DNA from: Ferruginibacter sp. | GTDB taxonomy: Bacteria > Bacteroidota > Bacteroidia > Chitinophagales > Chitinophagaceae | Direction: 5' to 3' | NCBI GenBank assembly: GCA_014379625.1 | Contig: JACMLJ010000031.1 | Coordinates: forward strand, 1 to 64,000 | Length of the DNA stretch: 64,000 nucleotides | In this document: positions 7,532 through 17,088 of the stretch, one piece after another | Position numbering within the stretch: the first letter of the stretch is position 1 | Layout of the letters: each line of letters opens with the position of its first letter | Made by a program: the position numbers and the translations under genes | The notes under the pieces: model-generated | Told to the model about the DNA's origin: nothing | Database searches by the model: none | What the model saw: only the letters and a program-made list of their open reading frames with translations

Positions 7532-8842
7532 ATGAAAAGGATATTGATAATTGGTTTTCTAACTGCATTTGCATCATGCAACAGAGGACGTTCCCATACG
7601 CAACAACCAACAACTTCAGATGAGACCCAATATCTTATTTTTCAGCTCTTCACGTATAACCCCAGTTCAAATGGCTTTACACAACCCTGGGATACTGTTT
7701 CAATTATCAATCAAATTGATGAGATTCTTATGACGGTTAACAATAACCATGGCGATGGAATCAACCGGCAATTAGGGTTTGGAGTGGGGCCTCTTTCCTT
7801 AGACCACACGGATAGTGTATTGCGGACGGTTATCAGGGAATCGTTTAAAATTGCTGAAGCGAAAAATGTAGCCGTGGTTTTCCATGTAGACGAATCCATG
7901 TTTTGGATTAACCGCCCGGATCTTTGGAGCAACCCGGATAATGCAGAGTGGAGCGACTGGAACAAAACCGTGTTACCACACCGTTATGTCAGTTGGGCGC
8001 CGGTTGTCCTGGCTCCCCAAATGTGTTATAACAGTCCCGGTATTAAACAGGAGATACAGCGAATTGCAAGAGATGTAATTGGTGCTGAGATAAAGAAAGG
8101 TATAGACAGTCTCAGATCAAAAAATAAAGAAAAGCTTTTTGCTGGAGTGATTGCCGGTTGGGAGACCCATCTTGCAGATCATCGTTATGTTGACACCGGC
8201 GACCAGGCTGCCAATCAGCTCGGCATTCCCCGGGTAAGGATTGGGTACAATGCACTCTCTAATCTTGGCTACAGCATATCTAACCCTCCTTCAAATTTTG
8301 ATTCTGTGCTTGAACGGGTGGTACATGATTATGCTGATTTTTGGGCAATAAAACTCGGTGAAGCTAAGGTTCCGGCAAATCGCATCTATACCCATTTAGC
8401 TTTTCCTGTTTTTCCATCTGATCAACAGCAGGTGATGCTTAACCAGTTGAGCAATCATCTGGGTTTTCCGGCAAATATCCTTGGCTTTACCCATACAATT
8501 CCTGGCACAGCTTTCAACGACCATTCACGACCGGGATTCAGTACCTATCCCATCGGATTTAAGGAAAATAATTTTGACGGCAGGCTGGCAAAAATACTGC
8601 AGGAACTCACCAAAAATGGGAATCCTCATTGGGCATCTTCAGAAGGAACAAATGTTCAGGGAGAAAGTGCCGCGGTAATTACTTCCCATATCTCCTGGAA
8701 TGATTACCTCTCCGGCATGTTCAATAATGGGGCATCGGTAGTAACTATTTTTGCCTGGTCAGACCCAAGCCCTTATGGCACAGCAACCAGGAGCCAGGAA
8801 GCTATTGCAGCATATAAGAAATTTTTGACGGGTGGATTATGA
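7532..8842 (+). CDS. Lipoprotein with probable TIM-barrel hydrolase-like domain
   Basis: The 436-residue protein has a lipoprotein signal with the cysteine in FASCNRG. The mature region reads like an alpha/beta barrel: repeated strand-helix units with acidic and aromatic end residues (VVFHVDESMFW, IAGWETHLAD, YADFWAIKLGE, HWASSEGTN, FAWSDPSPYG). Glu in GWETHL and Glu in SSEGTN could be an acid/base and nucleophile pair, as in clan GH-A glycoside hydrolases. That is my inference; I cannot name a GH family. It is likely anchored in the outer membrane or periplasm. It stands alone, with a short leader and no sugar-uptake genes nearby. Confidence 0.6.
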   Translation: MKRILIIGFLTAFASCNRGRSHTQQPTTSDETQYLIFQLFTYNPSSNGFTQPWDTVSIINQIDEILMTVNNNHGDGINRQLGFGVGPLSLDHTDSVLRTVIRESFKIAEAKNVAVVFHVDESMFWINRPDLWSNPDNAEWSDWNKTVLPHRYVSWAPVVLAPQMCYNSPGIKQEIQRIARDVIGAEIKKGIDSLRSKNKEKLFAGVIAGWETHLADHRYVDTGDQAANQLGIPRVRIGYNALSNLGYSISNPPSNFDSVLERVVHDYADFWAIKLGEAKVPANRIYTHLAFPVFPSDQQQVMLNQLSNHLGFPANILGFTHTIPGTAFNDHSRPGFSTYPIGFKENNFDGRLAKILQELTKNGNPHWASSEGTNVQGESAAVITSHISWNDYLSGMFNNGASVVTIFAWSDPSPYGTATRSQEAIAAYKKFLTGGL

Positions 8843-9029
8843 TGTTGATAAATTCTTTAAATCAGCAATATAATTTATGGTGTGAGATTTAGAGATAAAT
8901 GGTCTGAGCAGTATGCGCATCTGATATGAAGTCTGCATAACTGTATTTACTGCATTGTATTTAATAATTTTTCAAAACTTCATACGCAGAAAATCAATGC
9001 TCAAATAAATTGTATACCGGCAGGCAGTG

Positions 9030-9791
9030 TCACTCGTAAAGATCGTTGATATCACAATTGGCCAGTTCAACAAATAAATTACTAATCTTTTCAGTTACCG
9101 CCTTAAAATATTTTTCACCCTTTTCCTTTGTAGCTACGCGAGGATCTCCAATGCCTGTATCTGCCGATACCTGCGACCATTTTCTTTCTGCCCAAACCCA
9201 TTTTTCAGCAAAGGCTTTAATTTTCATTTTCTTTTCCCGTCCTTCACCTGCTTCGGATAAAGGAAGTACCAGAGCGGGTTTAAAATATAATAGCAGGCTG
9301 GTTTCCATTTCATCAGCATGATCACCTTCCTTTTCAAAATATAGCGATTTATCCACCGATTGAAACCAGTTACAAACACTTAAAAACATATTGGGAAACC
9401 GCAGACCCAACTCCCGGAGCATAGATTTAAAATCATTCCCGCCGTGGCTGTTTAAAATGATTAATTTGTAAATAGCCTGCCGGTTTAATACTTCAATGAT
9501 ATCGGCAAGTATTGCAAATTGTGTACTGGGGTTAAGGTTAATATCCAATTTAATATCAGCCTGCCCGGTATTAACACCAAATGGAATGGTGGGCAATACC
9601 ATTATTTTAGCCCCTTTTTCCCATGCCATACGGCCTGATTCCGCTGCAAAAAAATCAGCTTCAATAATATCCGTACCATAGGGCAGATGGTAGTTATGCG
9701 CTTCTGTAGCGCCCCATGGAAGAATAGCAAGGTCAACACTGGCATCCTTAATATTTTTCCAGTTAGATTCCGCTAAAATATAAGGTCGCAT
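9030..9791 (-). CDS. Creatininase-family amidohydrolase
   Basis: At 253 residues it is a standard-length creatininase-family protein. Metal-binding and active-site motifs are visible: LPWGATEAHNYHLPYGTD at residues 24-41 (Glu and the two His of ..EAH...H), ILNSHGGND near 115 and the late DHADEMETSLLLYF (Glu of the second metal site). The family hydrolyses cyclic amides such as creatinine or 2-amino-5-formylamino-pyrimidine intermediates; the substrate here is unknown. It is monocistronic with its own -7 element at 9812-9819 and is presumably cytoplasmic, with no signal peptide. Confidence 0.85.
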   Translation of the reverse strand: MRPYILAESNWKNIKDASVDLAILPWGATEAHNYHLPYGTDIIEADFFAAESGRMAWEKGAKIMVLPTIPFGVNTGQADIKLDINLNPSTQFAILADIIEVLNRQAIYKLIILNSHGGNDFKSMLRELGLRFPNMFLSVCNWFQSVDKSLYFEKEGDHADEMETSLLLYFKPALVLPLSEAGEGREKKMKIKAFAEKWVWAERKWSQVSADTGIGDPRVATKEKGEKYFKAVTEKISNLFVELANCDINDLYE

Positions 9792-9811
9792 AATGTTATG
9801 GTCATTTGAAA

Positions 9812-9819
9812 CAAATATA
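9812..9819 (-). promoter_or_regulatory. -7 element TATATTTG of the creatininase-family gene
   Basis: TAnnTTTG on the minus strand, about 20 nt before the start codon. Confidence 0.5.
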
Positions 9820-10034
9820 ATATCAATTAAAATACATCGGAAAATAACTTTTCACCGCTGTTTTGCTTTGTAGCCGTGACCAGGATTAACTTGCATCAGG
9901 TATAGTATTTATTCTATAAAAATAGCGCTTTTACAGCTGCGCTACTAAATGATAGAAACAACCGTTCCGGATTTAACGATAAAATTTTTCTGGCATGGTA
10001 TTCTCTAAAGGGGCTAATACTGTAAAGTTGCACC

Positions 10035-10066
10035 TTGTTTCTTAAACGGAGTAACGCATATTTTTG
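10035..10066 (+). promoter_or_regulatory. Promoter TTG-N21-TATTTTTG
   Basis: The -33 TTG (10035-10037) and -7 TATTTTTG (10059-10066) are 21 bp apart, close to the Bacteroidota sigma-ABfr consensus. The predicted leader to the ATG at 10181 is about 105 nt. The rest of 9820-10180 holds nothing else I can assign. Confidence 0.5.
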
Positions 10067-10180
10067 CCGGTATCATAAAATTGGAGGGAAGAAATTCTCA
10101 GTAACAAAACCCCTTTAGAATAAGTATATGTAAAAATAGTATCTCACTCATGTGACGGCACTGTTTAAAAATTAAAAATT

Positions 10181-10756
10181 ATGAAAAAGTTTCTAATGGT
10201 TTTAGTGGTGTCATCATTTTTTGTAGCCTGTAAGAACAAGGCAAATAATGGCCTTGCAACAGATAAAAATTTAGTGCTTACGGATACATCCTTACTTCGA
10301 ACAAGTGGTATATCGTCTGATACCGGTTATTCATCCACCGGCGTTGTCAAACAAAGTTTAAATGGTACCACAACCACCAGTTCTACAACAACAACGGTTA
10401 CCACTACAACAACTAATGGAAATCCTGGTAATAAAATTGCCACCACAAAAAGCTCGGGTAGTGAAAGATCAGGAAATAGTAATAATGTCGGATCAACGAG
10501 CAAAAGTACATCCACAGGTAATAGCGGCGGTAGCGGAACTACTACCACTCCGGTACAACGTGATCGTGGTTGGAGCGATGCAGCTAAGGGAACTGCAATA
10601 GGTGCAGGATCCGGCGCAATCCTCGGTGCGGTAGTAAGTAAAGACAAGGTTAAGGGAGCAGTAATCGGTGGGGTTGTTGGAGGAGCCGGCGGATATGCCA
10701 TCGGTCGTGACAGAGATAGAAAAAGCGGACGAGTAGCACGGAATAAAAAACAGTAA
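10181..10756 (+). CDS. Glycine-zipper lipoprotein with Thr/Ser-rich linker
   Basis: Residues 1-17 form a lipoprotein signal ending in FFVAC. A low-complexity stretch rich in Thr, Ser, Gly and Asn (about residues 60-125) follows, then a glycine-zipper hairpin GTAIGAGSGAILGAVV and GAVIGGVVGGAGGYAIG (about residues 140-178), and a strongly basic tail. Glycine-zipper lipoproteins often insert into or associate with the outer membrane. The Thr-rich linker probably spans peptidoglycan or is a glycosylation target; Bacteroidota O-glycosylate D-S/T motifs, so this is only suggestive. It has its own promoter and no operon partner. Confidence 0.7.
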   Translation: MKKFLMVLVVSSFFVACKNKANNGLATDKNLVLTDTSLLRTSGISSDTGYSSTGVVKQSLNGTTTTSSTTTTVTTTTTNGNPGNKIATTKSSGSERSGNSNNVGSTSKSTSTGNSGGSGTTTTPVQRDRGWSDAAKGTAIGAGSGAILGAVVSKDKVKGAVIGGVVGGAGGYAIGRDRDRKSGRVARNKKQ

Positions 10757-11223
10757 CGGTTTAACTATTTTAACAGAAAAAGGGGAATAACGGCTCAATG
10801 GAAACTGCCGATTTTATCCTGGCATATATTATAAAAACAAGACTTCCAAAAAAAGTGAAATTAATAAATTGTGCTATTAGCGGAAAGATTTAAATATTCT
10901 TAGGCCCACTCGCAATCAGCACTTATTCTAAAAATATCTTTTTATTGACACTTAATTCCTTTATCAATTTCTTTAAATCGATTACTGATACCGCTAGTAA
11001 GTTTACCTGTTTCAGTGGGCCGGTAATTACTCAACGGTTGATTTTTTATTTATAAATCTTGTACAGGATAATGGCCAAAACCATTTTGGCGCTTCGATTT
11101 TTTACTGGATAATAGCGGCTCGGAATTTTATTTGAGGCGTAACCTGGAACATTTTTCATAACCGCTGTTCAGTCCGGCCGAAAAATTTCTGTCATTATAT
11201 CACTACCTTTTACTGACATATTG
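10757..11223. other. Gene-free AT-rich interval
   Basis: Between two genes whose 3' ends face each other. I found no credible ORF, strong terminator hairpin, promoter or RNA gene in it. It may contain the worn remains of a lost gene. Confidence 0.4.
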
Positions 11224-13425
11224 TTACAACATCAGTAACCCTATTTTATACAAAGTGTTAATAGGTTTATTATCCCAAAATAATTCGAAATCATTAAGAC
11301 CAGCCGCTTCATAATGATTTTTTACCTCCTGTAAAGTATATGTTTTGTTATTATCAACTGATAATAGCCGCAGTACCCCTGACAGCCATTCTCCATGCTC
11401 CCGGTTAATTTTGATGATACAGGTTTCACCCCTACCCTGGAAAGTTAGGGAACTCATTTCCCAATGGCTTCCTTTTTTAGATTTTGTAAATCTTTCAACC
11501 ACAGGTTGTTTACCCAACCAAATAATCCTGGTGCTGGGTTTTACCGAACTAAATTCCGCACTGGCCAAAGTATTTGCGATATAGCCGGGGGGCACAGCAG
11601 TTTTGGGCACTTTAAAATCAAACCATTTTTGTAATGGATAGTCAAGGCAGGCGCCATGCATAAAATTTAATAAAGATTTTTTTAGTCCGAATCCAAAACT
11701 ATCATGACTGGTACCGGTGGGATCTAAGTGAACAATATCATTATTTGCGAAAGTGCCGGTTATCGTTGTTAGTTTTTTTACCTTATAGTTTTCAGGGCTC
11801 ATACCTACAGGGCTATGGGCTGTCATGGTAAATTGGTGCCAGAATGCAGATTGAAGTATACCGGCTTCAAACATCTGCCGCACCATTTCCAAAGCATCAA
11901 TGGTTTCCTGAGCCGTTTGCGTAGGAAAACCGTACATCAGGTATGCATGTACCATAATACCTGCCTCCGTAAAGTTCTTTGTTACAACGGCAACCTGGGC
12001 TACTGTGATCCCTTTTTGGATCAATTCAAGTAACCGGTCACTGGCCACTTCAAGCCCTCCTGAAACGCCGATGCAACCGGAAGCTTTTAATAGAAGGCAA
12101 AGATCACGGGTGAAGCTTTTTTCAAACCGGATATTCGTCCACCAGCTCACCACTATTTTTCTTTTGATGATTTCCAATGCCAGGGCGCGCATTAAAGCCG
12201 GAGGCGCCGCTTCATCAACAAAATGAAATCCATTTTCTCCTGTCTGGGCAATCATTTCTTCCAGCCTGTCGCAAAGTAATGATGCTGTAGCTGGTTCGTA
12301 AAGTTTTATATAATCCAAAGAGATATCGCAAAAGGTACATTTACCCCAATAACACCCATGGGCCATCGTTAATTTGTTCCAACGCCCGTCACCCCAAAGG
12401 CTATGCATCGGGTTTGCTATTTCAATAGCGGAAATATATTGATCCAGCAAAAAATCGCTGTAATCCGGTGTTCCTACCTGTCCCTGTTTATAATCTGTAC
12501 AGGCGGCATTATTGATGTAGGTTAGCTTACCATCCAATAAAGTAAAACACCGTTTCAATTGAGTGACAGGTATTTTACCTTCTACATAATGAACCAGGTT
12601 TTCAATAGGCGCTTCGCCGTCATCCAGGGTTATAAAATCGAAGAACTCAAACACACGGGCATCCGATAAAGAACGCAATTCTGTATTGGCAAATCCTCCT
12701 CCCATTACTACTTTCATGGTAGGGTAATGCTTACGAATCCACTGACCGCACCGCAAGGAAGCATATAAATTACCGGGAAAAGGTACTGAAATCGCTACCA
12801 ATAAAGGATTTATTGCCGCTACCCTGCTTTGTAAAATGCTGATCAGTACCTTATCTACATAAGAATATTCCTGCTGCAATGCCAGGTATAATTCGTCAAA
12901 ACTGTTGGCGGATCTGCCAAGCTTTTCCGCATAGCGGCTAAATCCAAAATGAGGGTCCACGCACTCCTTAATTAAATCAGATAAATCTTCAAGATACAGG
13001 GTAGCCAGGTGTTTAGCCTTGTCTTGTATACCCATACTTCCAAATGCCCACACCAGGTCGTCTAATTGGGTAAAGCGGCTGGCTTCAGGAAGAAAATTTC
13101 TTTTGGCGACCAGGTGTGCCAGGGTTGTATTTTTACCTTGTAAAAACTGTATTACAGCATCAATGGAGTATATATAATCTTCCTGCAATGCAATCATTCT
13201 TGTTGCATTCTGCGATAAGTCATCTTTGGCGGAATCACTGATTTGCCGGAACACCTGCATTAACCCCTTTTTAGAAAATATATCAAGCATTACTTCGATC
13301 CCAAGATCGGCCTGGCAGGAAGGGATATGCCTGGTATTTAAAAAGCCTTTCAGATAAGCGGTGGCAGGGTACGGCGTGTTGAGCTGCGTAAATGGAGGTG
13401 TTATCAAAAAAACGGGAGCACTCAA
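11224..13425 (-). CDS. Large B12-binding-type radical SAM protein
   Basis: The 733-residue protein begins like cobalamin-binding radical SAM enzymes (FLITPPFTQLNTPYPATAYLKGFL). A Rossmann segment VVMGGGFANTELRSL and FDFITLDDGEAPIENLV near 245-290 follows, then the radical SAM core with MAHGCYWGKCTFCDIS near residue 365. The cluster spacing is C-x4-C-x2-C rather than classic C-x3-C-x2-C. FVDEAAPP and SGGLEVASDRLLELIQKG match the core's SAM-contact regions. A C-terminal extension of about 200 residues is unique to large members. The substrate is unknown. It is a single gene with no RiPP precursor or partner in view, so a tailoring role can only be guessed. Confidence 0.8.
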   Translation of the reverse strand: MSAPVFLITPPFTQLNTPYPATAYLKGFLNTRHIPSCQADLGIEVMLDIFSKKGLMQVFRQISDSAKDDLSQNATRMIALQEDYIYSIDAVIQFLQGKNTTLAHLVAKRNFLPEASRFTQLDDLVWAFGSMGIQDKAKHLATLYLEDLSDLIKECVDPHFGFSRYAEKLGRSANSFDELYLALQQEYSYVDKVLISILQSRVAAINPLLVAISVPFPGNLYASLRCGQWIRKHYPTMKVVMGGGFANTELRSLSDARVFEFFDFITLDDGEAPIENLVHYVEGKIPVTQLKRCFTLLDGKLTYINNAACTDYKQGQVGTPDYSDFLLDQYISAIEIANPMHSLWGDGRWNKLTMAHGCYWGKCTFCDISLDYIKLYEPATASLLCDRLEEMIAQTGENGFHFVDEAAPPALMRALALEIIKRKIVVSWWTNIRFEKSFTRDLCLLLKASGCIGVSGGLEVASDRLLELIQKGITVAQVAVVTKNFTEAGIMVHAYLMYGFPTQTAQETIDALEMVRQMFEAGILQSAFWHQFTMTAHSPVGMSPENYKVKKLTTITGTFANNDIVHLDPTGTSHDSFGFGLKKSLLNFMHGACLDYPLQKWFDFKVPKTAVPPGYIANTLASAEFSSVKPSTRIIWLGKQPVVERFTKSKKGSHWEMSSLTFQGRGETCIIKINREHGEWLSGVLRLLSVDNNKTYTLQEVKNHYEAAGLNDFELFWDNKPINTLYKIGLLML

Positions 13426-14264
13426 GTAGTTGATAATTGACAGTGAGTTAATTGAGAATATTTCTATTCAAAGTTAACTTCATTGCGCGAAAAGAACTGC
13501 GAATTAAAGACATAATCAATTATCCGCTAATCCATTGTCCTTTAATAAAGTTGATTAGTAAAATGCCGACCGGCTTTTACAACAGCCGGCACTTACTAAA
13601 TCAAAAAGGATTGGATCGTTTAGGTGAAATTGTTAGCATAACAAATTTAAAATGAGAAATTATTTATAAATTATAATGCAATAATATTTTTCATGTGCAG
13701 TTGGTAAGGAATTGAACGAAAATAAACCAGGCTGGTGGGTGGGATACCCTTCAATTTTTAGCGCTATCTTAAAATTCTTAGGCAAAAGTTACAAATCTTC
13801 CCTTCTAACAATTTCAGGTTTTTCCGTTGGAAACGGAACTATTAAAATTCAACCTCATTTCTTCCAATTGTTTGTTTCCAAAAATCTATTTCCATCACCT
13901 GCTCCACAAAGAGCAGGGTTTTCACAACAAATAAAATTACCGGAAAATAATTATTTACCTATAGGCAATTCAACATTTTTAACATTGAATTATCGGGCGG
14001 ATCTAATTTTAATACCAGTTCCGGTAATAAGAATGACGGTGGAACACAATTTAACCTGGTACCACAAAGTTCAGTAAAGTTTTGAGGATGAATGTTACAT
14101 AATTTTTGAAAATAATTACATAATTTACTCCTTTGGCCCATCTTCATCGTAAAAGGATTAAAATATTTTAACTTTCCACTTATTTATCCCCCTGTTGGTA
14201 CGATATTATTTAAAGTCAGCAGGATTGCCGGACTAAGCCGGGGATTACGATTTTTAGCCTTCTC
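13426..14264. other. 839-bp interval without a convincing gene
   Basis: Short open frames on both strands (for example 13712-14077 plus, 13959-14147 minus) lack protein-like composition and known motifs. A GC-rich hairpin lies at 13564-13591 (CCGGC...GCCGG). It probably holds decayed sequence plus the promoters of the flanking divergent genes. Confidence 0.4.
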
Positions 14265-15053
14265 ATGCAAACCACTGCAATTATATTATTGTTTGTTTTT
14301 ATTAGCTGGTTTTACTGGCAGGGCAGAAGAAAGAGAGTAAAGAAGACAATTTTCCCAGAATCATTTCGAACTATCCTGGAAGAAAAAGTTATTTTCTACA
14401 AGTCGTTAAGTGAGCCCTCCCGCCTGGCATTTGAAAACCGGATGACCAGGTTTCTTGACACTGTTCGGATTACCGGTGTGCACACGATTGTAGAAGAAGA
14501 GGATAAAGTATTTGTTGCAGCAAGTGCCATTATCCCCATCTTTGCCTTTGAAAACTGGGAATATATTAACCTGAATGAAGTGTTATTATACCCAAATTCA
14601 TTTAGTGAAGAATTTGAATTGAAAGATGGAAAGGAACATCCGGTTTTAGGCATGGTAGGCAACGGGCCGATGCAACAGGTAATGATACTTAGCCAGCCTG
14701 CTTTAAGGCAGGGGTTTATTAATCAGACCGATAAAAACAATACAGCCATTCATGAATTTGTTCACCTCATTGACAAAACCGATGGATCGGTTGATGGGAT
14801 TCCTGAAAACCTATTATCAAAACAATACCTGCTTCCATGGATAAATATGATGCACCAAATGCTAAAGGAAATTCCTGAAGGGAATGCTACTGGTATTAAT
14901 CCTTACGGTGCTACCAGCCAGGGAGAATTTTTTGCTGTTATCTCAGAATATTTTTTTAAACGCCCCGACCTGCTTAAATACGATCATCCTGAATTGTACG
15001 AATTGCTGGAGAAAATCTTCAGGCGCGATTTTAATCAATCAATTAGCAGGTAA
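14265..15053 (+). CDS. MtfA-like zinc peptidase (M90), membrane-anchored
   Basis: A single N-terminal membrane helix (residues 3-18, IILLFVFISWFYW) is followed by a basic stretch and the M90 domain. The zinc motif is HEFVHLIDKTDG near residue 164, an HExxH with the typical following D-DG. ASQGEFFAV-like TSQGEFFAVISEYFF supplies the third ligand (Glu). E. coli MtfA is a cytoplasmic peptidase that binds the glucose-PTS regulator Mlc; many Bacteroidota homologues have the extra N-terminal helix seen here and no Mlc, so their target is unknown. Length (262) fits the family. The gene is monocistronic and ends at a bidirectional terminator. Confidence 0.85.
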   Translation: MQTTAIILLFVFISWFYWQGRRKRVKKTIFPESFRTILEEKVIFYKSLSEPSRLAFENRMTRFLDTVRITGVHTIVEEEDKVFVAASAIIPIFAFENWEYINLNEVLLYPNSFSEEFELKDGKEHPVLGMVGNGPMQQVMILSQPALRQGFINQTDKNNTAIHEFVHLIDKTDGSVDGIPENLLSKQYLLPWINMMHQMLKEIPEGNATGINPYGATSQGEFFAVISEYFFKRPDLLKYDHPELYELLEKIFRRDFNQSISR

Positions 15054-15173
15054 AACTGATTGGTTAAAAAAATATTAACTCAAATATCAAGCTGGTTTCT
15101 TTTTTAACCCTGCGGCCCGATTTGAATAAATCATATGAATTGATAAATCCATAGAAGGAATTATTAGAATAAT

Positions 15174-15196
15174 AAGAGAGCCATTTAAGCTCTCTT
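15174..15196. terminator. Bidirectional terminator between convergent genes
   Basis: Perfect 8-bp stem AAGAGAGC/GCTCTCTT with a 7-base loop, flanked by A/T-rich runs on both sides. It is placed between the MtfA-like gene (plus) and the T9SS cargo gene (minus). Confidence 0.7.
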
Positions 15197-15219
15197 AATT
15201 TTAGGATGATTTCATTTAT

Positions 15220-16503
15220 TTATTGCTTAACCAATTTTCCGTTATAAATGCACACCCCATTTTCGTCAACAATATTAAGCAGGTACATTCCTTTTTGAAT
15301 ATTCTTTATTTTATCAAATATCTTCCTGCTGGAACCCTTTGGTATAACCCACCTGTCGGTTGCAATTGTTTTACCTGCCATGTCAAACAAAATTAATGAT
15401 ACTGGCTGACTGGCTTTATTTAAAAAATCGATCGATATATAATCAATAAATGGATTAGTTAAAACAGTTGCAAATACTTTATCAATATTTACTTTAACCG
15501 ATACTGTGACTGAATATTTATATTTACTATCCATATCCACCTGTTTAATTCTATAGTAATTTAAGCCGGCTACAGGTTTTGAATCGAAGGCATTATATTT
15601 TTTAATGACGGAAGAATTATTGCCGCTTGTTTTGGTGGTTGAAACCAGTATCCAGTTGGCGCCTTCATCAATGCTTTTTTCAACATCATAGTATTTATTG
15701 TTGATTTCTGATGCTGTGCTCCAATTGATTGCAACTCCGGTTCCTTGTTGCTTTGCTGATATATTTAAAAATTCAACAGGCAGAGGGCCCCCGCTCGGGC
15801 AGGTTGCCAATTTAATATCATCGATGGCATAATCGTTACCGCAACCACCTGTGATTCCATCGCTTAAAGTAAGCCTGATGTTTTGAACGATAAAACTACC
15901 GGTTGCCGGGAGGGTAAACACTCCGCCCATTTGAACCCAGGTGGGAGTAGCAGATAAGGGCACCGAAGACGCTATAACCGGGGAGCCGATTAATGGTACC
16001 CATGAATTGTCCTGTGCCTGGTATTCAAGTACAAAAGAAATATTCGGCAATAAAATTCCTGCTCCACAAATATTGACATTATTTACATTCATGAAAAACA
16101 AACTGGCAGAATAATAACCTGCCGGAATGCCTGAAGTACTACTCACGGTGTGCCGGTAAAAAGCATTACCGTTTCCGTTTATAACAAGCATTTTACCATT
16201 TAGGTTACCAGTATGATCGGGTGAATTGTGCCAGTCTGGTTTTTGTTGGGTGTTATTTACTACCCTGTAAATTCCTTCATCATACAGTTCCCCATCCGCC
16301 TGGTAGGTTAAAGCACTGGTAATAATATCCGGATGACTTGTTGGTACTGTACCTGTACCAAAATTTTCTGTGAACAGGGCGGTTTCGTTTTCACAAAAAT
16401 TTTGTGCAAATAATGAATTATTTACCACAGCTTGCAATAAAATAAAAGTTGCCAGCAAAAATGAATGTACGATCCTGAGCTTATTGGTAGATGTTGACTG
16501 CAT
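15220..16503 (-). CDS. T9SS type A sorting-domain secreted protein
   Basis: The start at 16503 gives a clean signal peptide (MQSTSTNKLRIVHSFLLATF ... NSLFAQ). The next 200 residues form a jelly-roll-like region (TENFGTGTVPTSHPD, WVPLIGSPVIASSVPLS, YAIDDIKLATCPSGG), as found in carbohydrate- or cell-surface-binding lamin/CUB-like domains. A linker PVEFLNISAKQQGTGVAINWSTASE precedes an FN3-like module. The C-terminus (ILFDMAGKTIATDRWVIP to KGMYLLNIVDENG) is a type A sorting domain for the Por secretion system. It is therefore predicted to be exported across the outer membrane and surface-attached or released. Specific ligand unknown. Confidence 0.8.
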   Translation of the reverse strand: MQSTSTNKLRIVHSFLLATFILLQAVVNNSLFAQNFCENETALFTENFGTGTVPTSHPDIITSALTYQADGELYDEGIYRVVNNTQQKPDWHNSPDHTGNLNGKMLVINGNGNAFYRHTVSSTSGIPAGYYSASLFFMNVNNVNICGAGILLPNISFVLEYQAQDNSWVPLIGSPVIASSVPLSATPTWVQMGGVFTLPATGSFIVQNIRLTLSDGITGGCGNDYAIDDIKLATCPSGGPLPVEFLNISAKQQGTGVAINWSTASEINNKYYDVEKSIDEGANWILVSTTKTSGNNSSVIKKYNAFDSKPVAGLNYYRIKQVDMDSKYKYSVTVSVKVNIDKVFATVLTNPFIDYISIDFLNKASQPVSLILFDMAGKTIATDRWVIPKGSSRKIFDKIKNIQKGMYLLNIVDENGVCIYNGKLVKQ

Positions 16504-17088
16504 ACAGTAAAATTTAGAGATAATGAATGTCAGCTTTTCATATAACAGTGGAGAATGTAAGAATTTCAAAAGATTTATGGATAGCAGCAAATAAAATTTG
16601 ATAGTGGCGTTGCAAATTTTATATACGCCACAACGAACCTTACCGCATGGTAAAATTAATTATTGTTTTTACAAAAACAACTGTTTACTATTAAATTTTT
16701 AGTATATGAAAGTAATTTTATGTCAAACCAGTCGGTATTTTGACAGCTCTCCCTGTTTTTATAAATTGATTTTTCTGCAAACCAGCTTTGATTATTAAAA
16801 TCTATTTTTATATAAAATGGCAGTTTGATGCGGAAAAGGTAAATGGTAAAATTTTGCCTATCAGGTCACCATTGCTTTTTCAAACTTAAATTAACACTAG
16901 AATTAAAAAAATTACCTGAAATAAGGTAGTCGGGCTGTAGCGGAAATTGGGCCATCCATGCAGGTGGAAAATATTTTAAGCAGGCTCAGCTAGTATTTTC
17001 TAGGATAATTTTTGCGGCAGCAAGGTATCCATAACTTTTTGCGGGGGGATGTATCAAAATACTACTCGATAAATTTATTCTGTATCCA
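16504..17088. other. 585-bp AT-rich interval
   Basis: It contains the promoter region of the T9SS gene and the 3' flank of the helical-repeat gene, both on the minus strand. No ORF of protein-like composition, strong hairpin or RNA gene was recognised. Confidence 0.4.

Noticed and set aside
13712..14077. 121-codon plus-strand ORF as a gene
   Set aside because: No recognisable motif, protein-unlike composition, overlaps another equally weak ORF on the minus strand and lacks a convincing leader.
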